DNA from: JAWKXU01 sp964468045
Lineage (GTDB): Bacteria; Pseudomonadota; Alphaproteobacteria; Sphingomonadales; Sphingomonadaceae
Assembly: GCA_964468045.1 (NCBI GenBank)
Contig: CAYXTO010000006.1
Location: 1 to 64,000, forward strand
Length of the DNA: 64,000 nucleotides
Direction of reading: 5' to 3'
In this document: positions 33,941-42,294 of the stretch, piece after piece
Numbering within the stretch: position 1 is the first letter of the stretch
How the letters are laid out: every line of letters starts with the position of its first letter
Position numbers and translations under genes: made by a program
Notes under the pieces: model-generated
The model's input: only the letters and a program-made list of their open reading frames with translations
Told to the model about the DNA's origin: nothing
Databases searched by the model: none

Positions 33941-34395
33941 CAGATCCACTGACCTTCACATCATCCAGCCCCCGTTTTGGCTTGCCGCTGCTGTTTTCCG
34001 GCCAATCCCAGAAGGAGCATGCAGTCAACGAGGCCCACGCGCTTACCGACGCGCTGCTCCATTGCGCCATTGAAGGAGAAGCAGCAGCGCCACCGGATGC
34101 GCCGCTGGATGGCGAATGCTGGCTGGTTTCCAGCCCCGCCACGGGCGAATGGAACGGACAGGAGGGACGGATCGCATGCCGCCAGGCAGGTCTCTGGCTG
34201 TTCGCGACGCCGCGCGAGGGGATGCGGATATTCAATCGCTCGGCGAATCAGGACATGCGTTTCGCAGGGGCCTGGCTCGCCCCATCGGCGCCCGTTTCGC
34301 CAAGTGGCGGAAGCACCGTCGACACGGAAGCCCCGCGCTGCGATCGAGGCGCTGATCGCTGCCATGCGGGCCGCTCGCATTCTGGGTTAATTTGA
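33937..34395 (+). CDS. DUF2793 tail-associated protein with a C-terminal frameshift
   Basis: This is the last GTA gene. PRFGLPLLFSGQSQKEHAVNEA is the DUF2793 signature, and the protein continues normally to STVDTEA. The frame then reads PRCDRGADRCHAGRSHSGLI. If one C of the CCCC run at 34331-34334 is dropped, the reading becomes ARAAIEALIAAMRAARILG and a TAA at 34388, the normal helical ending of the family. So the gene has a +1 insertion, a sequencing error or a slippage site. The role may be a host-binding or fibre-docking protein. Confidence 0.8.
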   Translation: MTDPLTFTSSSPRFGLPLLFSGQSQKEHAVNEAHALTDALLHCAIEGEAAAPPDAPLDGECWLVSSPATGEWNGQEGRIACRQAGLWLFATPREGMRIFNRSANQDMRFAGAWLAPSAPVSPSGGSTVDTEAPRCDRGADRCHAGRSHSGLI

Positions 34396-34473
34396 CGGTG
34401 AATGCCTCAAAGGCATAGGGAACCGTTCGCTTTCTGGCGTCTTGTATAGCAGTCACTCGATGGAGGAAAAATC

Positions 34474-35004
34474 ATGTCGCGTTATGCCTTGCTGGCTCTT
34501 GCCCCCACTTTTATCGCACTCGCGGCCTGTTCGACGGTAACCCAGCCTGCGACGGAAACGCTGGCATCGACAGAACTGAAACTTGCCAACGAGCAGGCGG
34601 CCGGAACGGCTCGCGTGGTGAGCGATGGGCAGGCAGTGCGGTTGGTCGCCGACGTGACCGGTGTCTCTCCCGGCGTGCACGGCATTCACCTGCATGCGGT
34701 CGGACAATGCGAGGCTCCTGCGTTCACCTCCGCCGGTGGGCATCTCAATCCCGAAGGGAAGCAGCATGGCACGGAGAATCCGGCCGGCAGTCATCTGGGC
34801 GATCTTCCCAATATCACGGCGGATGCATCCGGGAAGGGGAGCATCAGCACCGTGCTTCACTCAACCAGGGAGCAGCTGCAGAATTTCCTGTTCGACAGTG
34901 ACGGCACCGCCGTGGTCGTGCATGCGGGACCGGACGACTACAAGACCGATCCCGCCGGAAATAGCGGCGGCCGGATTGCCTGCGGCGTCCTGACACGCCC
35001 CTGA
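34474..35004 (+). CDS. sodC: Superoxide dismutase [Cu-Zn], lipoprotein type
   Basis: SodC dismutates superoxide in the periplasm. The 176-residue protein has a lipoprotein signal (LAPTFIALAAC, Cys at residue 19). The metal ligands appear in GVHGIHLHAVGQCE (two Cu His), GGHLNPEGKQHG (bridging and Zn His) and VVVHAGPDDYKTDP (Cu His and Zn Asp region). The disulphide cysteines are in GQCEAP and RIACGVL. GGAGG lies seven bases before the ATG. The gene follows the GTA cluster but is unrelated to it, and converges with queC. Confidence 0.95.
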   Translation: MSRYALLALAPTFIALAACSTVTQPATETLASTELKLANEQAAGTARVVSDGQAVRLVADVTGVSPGVHGIHLHAVGQCEAPAFTSAGGHLNPEGKQHGTENPAGSHLGDLPNITADASGKGSISTVLHSTREQLQNFLFDSDGTAVVVHAGPDDYKTDPAGNSGGRIACGVLTRP

Positions 35005-35053
35005 TCCGAAGGGACCCGTTCGGACCCCGCTTGGAAATCCCCAGGGTCAGGAT

Positions 35054-35764
35054 CTAAAGCCCGGGCAGGTCGACGGCATAGTGGGTGGGATCCTCGATCC
35101 CCGCATCGCGAAAGCCTGCCCGGCGCAATCTGCAGCTGTCGCAGGCGCCGCAGGCGGCGCCGTCTGGTTGTGGATCGTAGCATGACCAGCTCAGACCCGG
35201 ATCGAGATCGAGCCGCCGGGCTTCGCGGGCGATATCCGCCTTGCTCATGAATTGCAGCGGCGCGTGAATCGTGAAGGCCGCGCCTTCCGCCCCGGCCTTG
35301 GTGGCGAGCCGCGCCGTTTTCGCGAAACTGGCGATGAATTCCGGCCGGCAATCCGGATAGCCGGAATAATCCAGCGCATTGACCCCGATGAAGATGTCCT
35401 GCGCACCGAGCGCTTCCGCCCATGCAAGGGTGAGCGACAGGAACACGAGGTTGCGCGCCGGGACATAGGTCACCGGAATATCGGGGCCGACGCCATCCTT
35501 CGGTACGTCGATGTCATCCGTCAGCGCCGATCCGCCAAACTTGCTCAGATCGAGCGAAAGGATCACATGCCGCTGCGCGCCGAGCCGTTCGGCAATCGCC
35601 TGTGCGGCATCGATTTCCCGCTTGTGGCGCTGGTTGTAATCGATGGTGAGCGCGTTGATGGAAAATCCCTGCTCGGCCGCGATCGCCGCCGATACCATCG
35701 AATCCAGCCCGCCGGACAGCAGAACCACTGCCGGCCGCGTTCCTGTCGCATGTTCGGTGCTCAT
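35054..35764 (-). CDS. queC: 7-cyano-7-deazaguanine synthase
   Basis: QueC converts 7-carboxy-7-deazaguanine to preQ0 using ATP and ammonia in queuosine synthesis. The 236-residue protein has the PP-loop SGGLDSMVSA, VPARNLVFLSLTLAWAEALGAQDIFIG (family block, adjoining parts), DYSGYPDCRPEFI, and the zinc-binding tail with CYDP...ACGACDSCRLR. GluQRS, which modifies the finished queuosine, is also in this window. It is monocistronic. Confidence 0.96.
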   Translation of the reverse strand: MSTEHATGTRPAVVLLSGGLDSMVSAAIAAEQGFSINALTIDYNQRHKREIDAAQAIAERLGAQRHVILSLDLSKFGGSALTDDIDVPKDGVGPDIPVTYVPARNLVFLSLTLAWAEALGAQDIFIGVNALDYSGYPDCRPEFIASFAKTARLATKAGAEGAAFTIHAPLQFMSKADIAREARRLDLDPGLSWSCYDPQPDGAACGACDSCRLRRAGFRDAGIEDPTHYAVDLPGL

Positions 35765-35795
35765 GCCAGGGCGCTAGACCTTCGGCCTGCTCGTT

Positions 35796-36251
35796 TCAAG
35801 AACAGGCGCCAACCCGCCTGGCTTCTGCCGAGAACTGGAAGGGGCGGCCATCGACGATCCCCTGGCTCTCGATCTGGGCGAGGCTGCCGTTCTCGCGCCA
35901 GATCTGGGTTCGCCCATAGCCATGGCCCCGGCAGGTATAGTGAACCGTCACCCGGCTGGCGGTGTCTTCCACCACAAAGCGGCTGCAGGCTTGGGAAGGG
36001 TGGCGAAGCTGTATCAGCGGCCTGCCATCGCGCAGGCAGATACGCTGGCGGCCATTGTCCGGGCGGAATCGAATTTCCCAATCGCCCCGATCGAGCGTAT
36101 CGAGCATCGCCAGTTGCGGCGCCTGGGCCTGCGCCGGCGCAAGAATGGTCATGAACAAGCCAGCAAGGAACAGGGCTGCGACGCGCAAGCCGGACCGCGC
36201 GGTTTGAAGCATTTTCGAAAACCCAATCAAAAGGCGCATTCGTTGCATCAT
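35796..36251 (-). CDS. Secreted protein of unknown function, DUF3617-like
   Basis: This is a 151-residue exported protein. A long N-terminal stretch leads to a signal peptide (LRVAALFLAGLFMTILAPAQAQA, cleavage after AQA). The mature part has WEIRFRPDNGRQRICLRDG, VHYTCRGHGYG and ends RRVGAC; its four cysteines suggest two disulphides. The WE(I/V)R...C pattern resembles DUF3617 proteins, which have no known function. Several start codons are possible (36251, 36239, 36212); ATG 36212 would give the most typical signal peptide. Confidence 0.65.
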   Translation of the reverse strand: MMQRMRLLIGFSKMLQTARSGLRVAALFLAGLFMTILAPAQAQAPQLAMLDTLDRGDWEIRFRPDNGRQRICLRDGRPLIQLRHPSQACSRFVVEDTASRVTVHYTCRGHGYGRTQIWRENGSLAQIESQGIVDGRPFQFSAEARRVGACS

Positions 36252-36300
36252 AGCATATACTCACGCCAGCGACAAAGCGTTCCTTTTCAGCGGTGAGCCG

Positions 36301-37185
36301 CTAATCCTGTATTGCGAACTGCCGTGAGCAAAATGCGCAATCGACCAGGATTATTCCATTTTCGTCCCGCATTTCCTTGCGTTCCTCCGCCGGAAACCGG
36401 GACAGGACATTTTCGAAATGAATGATGGAGCACCGGCATCCCCGGTTTACCGGCAACCCGGGAGCGACCCGGATTTCGGGTTCCTCATGGAACACCCGCC
36501 ACACCAGTTGCTCGAGCGGAAGGCGCGAATCCAGCAGTTCGTCTGCGCGAAGGCTTCCCGCCATGATCGCCACATGCTCCCACTCCGGATGGTCCATGCG
36601 CACATGCAAGCGCTCGCGCCCTTCCTCGCCATCCGGCAGGTGCTGCACCAGAAGGCCCGCGGCCATTCCTGAGGTGATCGCGATGCGGATCAGCGTCGGC
36701 ACCTGCTCCGACCGCTCGAAATAGCTTTCGCAGACATGCGCGAGCGAATGCCCTTCGAGCGGCACGACCCCCTGATACCGTTCACCGCTGGCGGCGAGGT
36801 CGAAGGTCACCGCGAGATAGCCGTCGCCGAACAGCGCTTCCAGCGAAGGGTCCTGCCCGAGCTCGGCCAAGCGATCTTCGTCATGCTGCACATAGCCCCG
36901 CAATTCTCCGTTGCGGAAATCGCAGGCCAGCAGCTTCACCACTCCGTCCTGCGTCTGGGCCTGCATCGTCAACTGGCTGTGGTCCTCCTTGAGGAGACTG
37001 CCGATCAGCGCGGTGACGACCAATGCTTCGGTCAGCAGATCGCGAATGACGGGGGGATAGGCATGCGCGGATAATATCGTGTCCAGCGTCTCGTCGAGCC
37101 GAATCAGCCGGCCCCGGGCATTCCGGGCCGGAAGGGTGAAGTTGAGGATCCGGTCGCCGAAGGTTTCGTTCTGCATTTCAATCAT
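36301..37185 (-). CDS. hslO: Redox-regulated chaperone Hsp33
   Basis: Hsp33 is a holdase activated by oxidation of a C-terminal zinc centre. The 294-residue protein has the N-terminal domain with SAHAYPPVIRDLLTEALV and GELRGYVQHDED, the conserved FERSEQVPTLIRIAI segment, and the redox switch CRCS (CxC) with CAFC (CxxC) near the end. ATG 37185 is preferred over a TTG three codons upstream. It lies downstream of argF on the same strand across about 60 bases. Confidence 0.95.
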   Translation of the reverse strand: MIEMQNETFGDRILNFTLPARNARGRLIRLDETLDTILSAHAYPPVIRDLLTEALVVTALIGSLLKEDHSQLTMQAQTQDGVVKLLACDFRNGELRGYVQHDEDRLAELGQDPSLEALFGDGYLAVTFDLAASGERYQGVVPLEGHSLAHVCESYFERSEQVPTLIRIAITSGMAAGLLVQHLPDGEEGRERLHVRMDHPEWEHVAIMAGSLRADELLDSRLPLEQLVWRVFHEEPEIRVAPGLPVNRGCRCSIIHFENVLSRFPAEERKEMRDENGIILVDCAFCSRQFAIQD

Positions 37186-37245
37186 CGCCCGCAATATGGG
37201 GCCGCAGCATGGCGAAATTAAGGAGCGACCGTCAGCAGCCCGGGG

Positions 37246-38172
37246 TCAGACCAGCCCGAAGCACCAGAGCAGGACCGATTTCTGGGCATGGATCCGATTC
37301 TCGGCCTCGTCGAAAACCACCGATTGCGGGCCCTCGAACACCTCCGCGGTCACTTCCTCGCCGATATGCGCGGGAAGGCAGTGCAGGAAGCGGGCATCGG
37401 GCCTGGCGGCGGCCATCAGCCCCGCATTGACCTGATACGGCAGCATGGCCCGGATCTTCTCTTCCGCATGGGCCTGGCCCATCGATACCCAGGTATCGGT
37501 GACGACGATATCCGCACCTGCCACCGCTTCCCGCGCATCCCGCGTGAGCGTGACGCGGCTGCCGTTTTCCCTTGCAAATCCGACGAAGCGCGCATCGGGC
37601 TCGTATCCGTCCGGGACTGCAACGCGTACATTGAACTTCATCAGCCCGGCGGCCTCCAGGATGGAGTGCAGCACATTGTTGCCGTCGCCCAGCCAGGCGA
37701 CTTCCAAGCCCGGAAGCGCCTTGCCCTGCTCGATGACGGTGAGCAGATCCGCCACGATCTGGCAGGGATGCGACTGGTCGGACAGCCCGTTGATGACGGG
37801 AACCGTAGCGTGACGGGCCATTTCCTCGATCTTCGCATGATCGTCGGTCCGGATCATGATCGCGTCGACCATGCGGGACAGCACGCGCGCGGTGTCGGCA
37901 ATGGTTTCGCCCCGTCCCAGCTGGGTCGAACCGGATTCCATGATCAATGCACTGCCGCCAAGCTGGCGCATCGCCATGTCGAAGGAAACGCGGGTCCGTG
38001 TCGAACTCTTCTCGAAGATCATGGCAAGAACCCGCCCCTGCAGCGGAGCATCGGCATCGGCCCTGCCTTTCGGCCAGGACGACCTTGCCCCCTTGCGGTC
38101 CATCGCATCGTTGAGGATCGCGGCGATCGCATCGCCGCCCGCATCGACCAGATCGGTAAAATGCCGAAACAT
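37246..38172 (-). CDS. argF: Ornithine carbamoyltransferase
   Basis: ArgF makes citrulline from ornithine and carbamoyl phosphate in arginine synthesis. The 308-residue protein has SSTRTRVSFDMAM (carbamoyl-phosphate loop), HPCQIVADLLT (HPxQ), DTWVSMG (ornithine loop, here D-x-W-x-SMG) and FLHCLPAH (HCLP). Its ATG shares one base with the argD stop (TAATG), so argD-argF form a coupled operon, the common alphaproteobacterial order. Confidence 0.97.
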   Translation of the reverse strand: MFRHFTDLVDAGGDAIAAILNDAMDRKGARSSWPKGRADADAPLQGRVLAMIFEKSSTRTRVSFDMAMRQLGGSALIMESGSTQLGRGETIADTARVLSRMVDAIMIRTDDHAKIEEMARHATVPVINGLSDQSHPCQIVADLLTVIEQGKALPGLEVAWLGDGNNVLHSILEAAGLMKFNVRVAVPDGYEPDARFVGFARENGSRVTLTRDAREAVAGADIVVTDTWVSMGQAHAEEKIRAMLPYQVNAGLMAAARPDARFLHCLPAHIGEEVTAEVFEGPQSVVFDEAENRIHAQKSVLLWCFGLV

Positions 38173-39362
38173 TACGCGGCTTCCTCCGCCTTGTAGTTGG
38201 CGGCTCCAGCGGAAAGCCGGTCAAAGAACTCGTCGATCTCCGCATCGCCGACGATCAGCGGCGGCAGGACGCGCAGGGTGTTGTCGCCCGCAGCGACGGT
38301 CAGCAAGCCATGATTGTCCCGCAGATGCACCACGAACGGGCGGCTCTCGCTGCGCATCTTCAGGCCGAGCATCAGCCCACGCCCGCGCACCAGTTCGAAC
38401 AGTTCCGGATAATTGCCGATGAATTGCTCGAGCCCCGCCCGAATCCGCTCGCCCTTCTCGCGGACCGCAAGCAGGAATTCATCATTCGCAACCACGTCGA
38501 GCACGGCATTGCCCGCCGCCATCGCCAGCGGATTGCCGCCATAGGTCGAGCCATGCGTGCCGGCCGTCATTCCGCGAGCGGCCTTTTCCGTCGCCAGGCA
38601 GGCCCCCAGCGGGAAGCCGCCGCCGATACCCTTCGCCGTCGCCAGGATATCCGGTTCCAGCCCGAACTGCTCATAGGCATAGAAGGTGCCGGTCCGGGCC
38701 ACGCCCGTCTGCACCTCGTCGAAAACAAGCATCAGGTCGTGCTCGTCCGCAAGGTCACGCAATCCCTGCAGAAAGGCTTGAGAGGCAACGCGGATGCCGC
38801 CTTCACCCTGGATCGGCTCGACCAGGAATCCCGCCGTATGTGGACCCATCGCAGCCTTCGCGCCTTCCAGATCGTCGAATTCGACATATTTGAAACCGGG
38901 CAGGAGCGGCAGGAAGCCGTGATGCATCTTTTCCTGGTTAGAGGCGCTGATCGTCGCCAGCGTCCGTCCATGAAAGGCATTGTTGAAGGTGATCAGCTCG
39001 TACCGCTCCGGATCGCCACCGTTCTGATGATAGGCGCGGGCGGTCTTGATCGACGCTTCCACCGCTTCCGCCCCCGAATTGGTGAAGAACACGGTATCCG
39101 CGAAGGTCAGATCGACCAGCCTTTGCGCCAGCGCTTCCCCTTGCGGGCTGCCATAGAGATTGGAGACATGCATCAGCGTGGCCGCCTGCTGCTGGATCGC
39201 ACCAATCAGCCCCGGATGCGAATGACCCAGGATATTCACCGCGATCCCGCTCGCAAAATCCAGGAAGCGGCGGCCGTCCTCGCTGATCAGGTGGCAATTC
39301 TCGCCGCGCACCGGCCGTACATCGCAACGCGGATATACTGGCATCAACGGAGTGATGGACAT
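38172..39362 (-). CDS. argD: Acetylornithine aminotransferase family protein
   Basis: This PLP aminotransferase converts N-acetylglutamate semialdehyde to acetylornithine, and often succinyldiaminopimelate too. The 396-residue protein has FFTNSGAEAVEASIKTAR, LVFDEVQTGVARTG (cofactor Asp-Glu-Val-Gln) and ATAKGIGGGFPLGA with the PLP lysine. Position before argF supports ArgD over other subgroup III aminotransferases. Confidence 0.95.
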   Translation of the reverse strand: MSITPLMPVYPRCDVRPVRGENCHLISEDGRRFLDFASGIAVNILGHSHPGLIGAIQQQAATLMHVSNLYGSPQGEALAQRLVDLTFADTVFFTNSGAEAVEASIKTARAYHQNGGDPERYELITFNNAFHGRTLATISASNQEKMHHGFLPLLPGFKYVEFDDLEGAKAAMGPHTAGFLVEPIQGEGGIRVASQAFLQGLRDLADEHDLMLVFDEVQTGVARTGTFYAYEQFGLEPDILATAKGIGGGFPLGACLATEKAARGMTAGTHGSTYGGNPLAMAAGNAVLDVVANDEFLLAVREKGERIRAGLEQFIGNYPELFELVRGRGLMLGLKMRSESRPFVVHLRDNHGLLTVAAGDNTLRVLPPLIVGDAEIDEFFDRLSAGAANYKAEEAA

Positions 39363-39420
39363 GTCTGGGCTCCGAAAAACATAATGCCCGGTCTTTATCG
39401 GACAGTATCAGGAAAGAGAA

Positions 39421-39446
39421 ATGGCGGCCCCGGCAAGGACCGCCAT
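39421..39446 (-). terminator. Hairpin terminator after the cold-shock gene
   Basis: ATGGCGG (39421-39427) pairs with CCGCCAT (39440-39446). On the minus strand it is followed by a T-rich stretch (TTTCTCTTT), fitting an intrinsic terminator between the cold-shock gene and argD. Confidence 0.55.
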
Positions 39447-39507
39447 CTTTCGCCTATCTATGACGGTGCGGCTTGCCGGTCAAATCCGACCTCGCACCGT
39501 AAGGAAG

Positions 39508-40269
39508 CTATCCGCTGATCGGCACGAGATTGACTGCGGAATATTTGCCGCGTCGGTCCACCTCGAGATCAAATTCGAGCCGATCGCCCTCATTGATCCC
39601 CTGAAGGCCGGACCGTTCGACCGCGCTGATATGCACGAACGCATCCGGCTGGCCGTCATCCCTGGTGATGAAACCAAATCCCTTGGTGCCGTTGAAGAAT
39701 TTGACGGTCCCGGTGGCCTTCTCGCCGGTCAGCTCCCGCTGCGGGGCAGCCGGGCGAGCCGCTGCCGCCTCCACAGGGATGACATCACCGACGACCTGAA
39801 GGTCCGCCGCGGACACCTTGCCGCCGCGATCCACCAGATTGAACTCGAGCTCCTGGCCTTCCGCAAGCCCTTCCAGACCGGCGCGCTCGACAGAGCTGAT
39901 ATGGACGAACACATCGCTGCCACCATCGTCACGCTGGATGAAGCCGAAGCCCTTCTGGGCATTGAAGAACTTTACCACGCCCTTGCCGGTTCCCACGACT
40001 TGCGCAGGCATGCCGCGGAAGCCACCGCTGCCTCCACCACCGCCGCCGCTGCGAGGAGCACCCGCACCGCCGCCAAAGCCACCACCGAACCGATCATTGT
40101 TGTCAAACCGGCCCGGTCCGCCGAAGCGGTCATTCCCACCAAACTGATCGCCGCCAATAAAGGGATCGAAGCCTTCTTCACCGAACCCATCGCGCTTGTC
40201 GCGCCCCCGACCGCGACGCCCTCTGTCAAAACCCATAAAGCCGAACGTACCTTCGTTTCGCCCACTCAT
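39508..40269 (-). CDS. Two-domain cold-shock protein with Gly/Arg/Phe-rich N-terminal tail
   Basis: This 253-residue RNA-binding protein has two cold-shock domains. The first (about 93-156) has GVVKFFNAQKGFGFI (RNP1) and DVFVHISSVE (RNP2); the second (about 185-250) has GTVKFFNGTKGFGFI and DAFVHISAVE. The first 92 residues are low-complexity: RGRRGRGRDKR, then many FGG, GGxF and RFGG units. Such tails resemble disordered RGG/FG regions, which promote RNA condensates; that role is inference. ATG 40269 begins MSGRNEGTFG, typical of the family. Confidence 0.9.
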   Translation of the reverse strand: MSGRNEGTFGFMGFDRGRRGRGRDKRDGFGEEGFDPFIGGDQFGGNDRFGGPGRFDNNDRFGGGFGGGAGAPRSGGGGGGSGGFRGMPAQVVGTGKGVVKFFNAQKGFGFIQRDDGGSDVFVHISSVERAGLEGLAEGQELEFNLVDRGGKVSAADLQVVGDVIPVEAAAARPAAPQRELTGEKATGTVKFFNGTKGFGFITRDDGQPDAFVHISAVERSGLQGINEGDRLEFDLEVDRRGKYSAVNLVPISG

Positions 40270-40478
40270 CACACCCAGCGACGCGGACGAATCGTGCCAG
40301 GCCCCAGAGGCATGCAACCATATTGACCGCAAAGCCCTCTGTTCATCCAGATGTCAGCATAGCGTAGAATCAACTTGCACGCGAATACTTTCACTCATCT
40401 TCCGATGGCAGGGTCCCCCAAGCATTCCGGCGATGTCCCGGCTTGCCAGGTCTGTCCGATTTGGGCACAGAACGGGCC

Positions 40479-41288
40479 ATGGACATATTGGCTCTGCTAA
40501 CAGATCCTGCCGCATGGGCAGCCTTGTTGACCCTGATCGTGCTCGAGGTCGTTCTCGGCATCGACAATCTCATTTTCATCGCGATTCTTTCGAGCAAGCT
40601 GCCGCAAGAGCAGCAGCAATTCGCGCGCAGGCTGGGCCTGAGCCTGGCACTTATCATGCGGATCGGCTTGCTGCTTCTGATTGGCTGGATCGTCACGCTC
40701 CAGACCCCCTTGTTCGATCTCGGGCTTTCCGGGACGCCGAACGAGCATGGCGCAGCCTCTTTCGAGACCGCCTTTTCCGGACGCGACCTGATCTTGCTCG
40801 CCGGGGGGTTCTTCCTGCTGTGGAAGGCGACCAAGGAAATTCACCACAATATCGATCCGGAACCCCCAAGCGGGGAATTGCTGGACCCCAAGAACAGCGC
40901 GGTGCAGATCGGCTTCTCCGCCGCCATTGCACAGATCATTGCGCTCGACCTGGTGTTCTCGATCGATTCGATACTGACCGCCGTGGGCATGACGGATGAG
41001 GTGCCGATCATGGTCACCGCAGTCGTAATCACAGTCGGGATAATGCTGATGGCCGCCGACCCGCTGGCCCGGTTTATCGAAAAGAATCCCACCCTGGTCA
41101 TGCTCGCCCTGGCCTTCCTGGTCATGATCGGGCTTGTCCTCATTGCGGACGGCTTCGGCTTCCATGTTCCCAAGGGCTATATCTACACGGCCATGGCATT
41201 TTCGGTGGCGGTCGAGATGCTCAACATGGTCGGACGGAACCGACGCGCCCGAAAGCTTGCGGAGCAACAAGTGGATGCTGAAGCATGA
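40479..41288 (+). CDS. TerC-family membrane protein
   Basis: This 269-residue protein has about seven membrane spans and the TerC signature GIDNLIFIAIL near residue 29 and LDLVFSIDSILTAVGM near residue 165, with conserved intramembrane Asp/Asn residues. The family is linked to tellurite resistance and to manganese or other metal export during protein secretion. No yybP-ykoY-like element was recognised upstream. Its stop overlaps the next gene as ATGA, suggesting one operon. Confidence 0.93.
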   Translation: MDILALLTDPAAWAALLTLIVLEVVLGIDNLIFIAILSSKLPQEQQQFARRLGLSLALIMRIGLLLLIGWIVTLQTPLFDLGLSGTPNEHGAASFETAFSGRDLILLAGGFFLLWKATKEIHHNIDPEPPSGELLDPKNSAVQIGFSAAIAQIIALDLVFSIDSILTAVGMTDEVPIMVTAVVITVGIMLMAADPLARFIEKNPTLVMLALAFLVMIGLVLIADGFGFHVPKGYIYTAMAFSVAVEMLNMVGRNRRARKLAEQQVDAEA

Positions 41289-41719
41289 ATGATTTTCGCC
41301 GCCTGGAAGATGGCATGTTCGCGAGCCCGCAGATTGGAGTGGCGGATGTGGCGGACGCGCGTGAGCTTGGCATAAGCCTGATCATCAACAATCGCCCTGA
41401 AGGGGAATCCGGGGACCAGACCGCCGGCGCGGACATCGAAGCGGCCGCCCGTGCGGCGGGAATGGAATATTGCGCCATTCCCATCACCCACGCCGGGTTC
41501 AGCGAGCCGCAGGTGGACGCGATGATTGCCGCGCTGGAAGCGGCGCAAGGGTCCGTTCTGGCCTATTGCCGTTCGGGGACGCGTTCCACCCTGTTGTGGG
41601 CCTTGGCGCAGGCCGGGCTGGGTCGATCTCCCGACGAGCTGGCCCGACTTGCGGCAAACGCCGGCTATGATTTGGGTCCGATACGGCCCATGCTCGATAT
41701 GCTGGCAAGCCGAGGATAA
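41285..41719 (+). CDS. TIGR01244/DUF442 phosphatase-like sulfurtransferase-fold protein
   Basis: This 144-residue protein has the dual-specificity phosphatase-like fold of the beta-lactamase-hydrolase-associated family. Recognisable parts are QIGVADVADARELGISLIINNRP and the P-loop CRSGTRS (C-x5-R). The family is often attached to or beside sulphide/persulphide enzymes; here the partner is terC. Activity is unknown. Confidence 0.88.
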   Translation: MNDFRRLEDGMFASPQIGVADVADARELGISLIINNRPEGESGDQTAGADIEAAARAAGMEYCAIPITHAGFSEPQVDAMIAALEAAQGSVLAYCRSGTRSTLLWALAQAGLGRSPDELARLAANAGYDLGPIRPMLDMLASRG

Positions 41720-42290
41720 TTCCCCCACAAGATCAAGCTCCCGCGCCGAATTCTGGTGCGAGCCCTCCTATACCGTAATTCGGTAATTGTCGGCATGTGC
41801 AGCTGGCAAGGAGATGCCAGGCGGGAATCCAAGGCGGTTGTTTATGGTCCGGATGATTGGCGCCATAGCATAGGGCGCGGCATCCTTCGCCCGATCTGAA
41901 CCTTGTCCCGGGCCTCGCATCTCCCGATTATCATGCGGCGGATGATGAATCGGCGGACCAGTAGCCGAGGCTCAACCATGGGCCTGCAAGGCAGGGCTCT
42001 TGGCTGCATCATGGCGAAGTTTGCTCACTTCTCCCCGGCACGGCGCGGCTGAGATGGGTGAAAATCGGAGAACCCAAGACATGCTTCCCCGATTATGGGA
42101 AATCGCCATGCTTCCGTATCGCTTGCGCAGGCGAGGGAGAGCGGCACCCCTCGTCGGTACGGTGCAACCGATCCGATAAGACCTGATATCGGGCAAATTG
42201 AATGATCCGGTCGCCCTCCGGCAATAGCGCATGGTCCCCAAAATGGGGGCCGGGATACAAATGCCCGAGGCAGAAGAACGATTCCTACGC
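41720..42290. other. 570 bases without a recognised gene
   Basis: Short frames in this stretch share no visible conserved sequence and none has a good ribosome site. The region has lower coding character than its surroundings and borders the IS481 remnant, so it may be decayed DNA brought in with, or disrupted by, insertion elements. Confidence 0.5.
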
Positions 42291-42294
42291 CCGC

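Noticed and set aside
20333..34395. Interpretation as an intact temperate prophage
   Set aside because: No integrase, repressor, replication, lysis or attachment-site features are present, and gene order and tape-measure size match RcGTA.
40270..40478. Manganese (yybP-ykoY) riboswitch upstream of terC
   Set aside because: Such elements can precede terC genes, but no recognisable conserved internal loop or terminator is seen in the 209-base leader.
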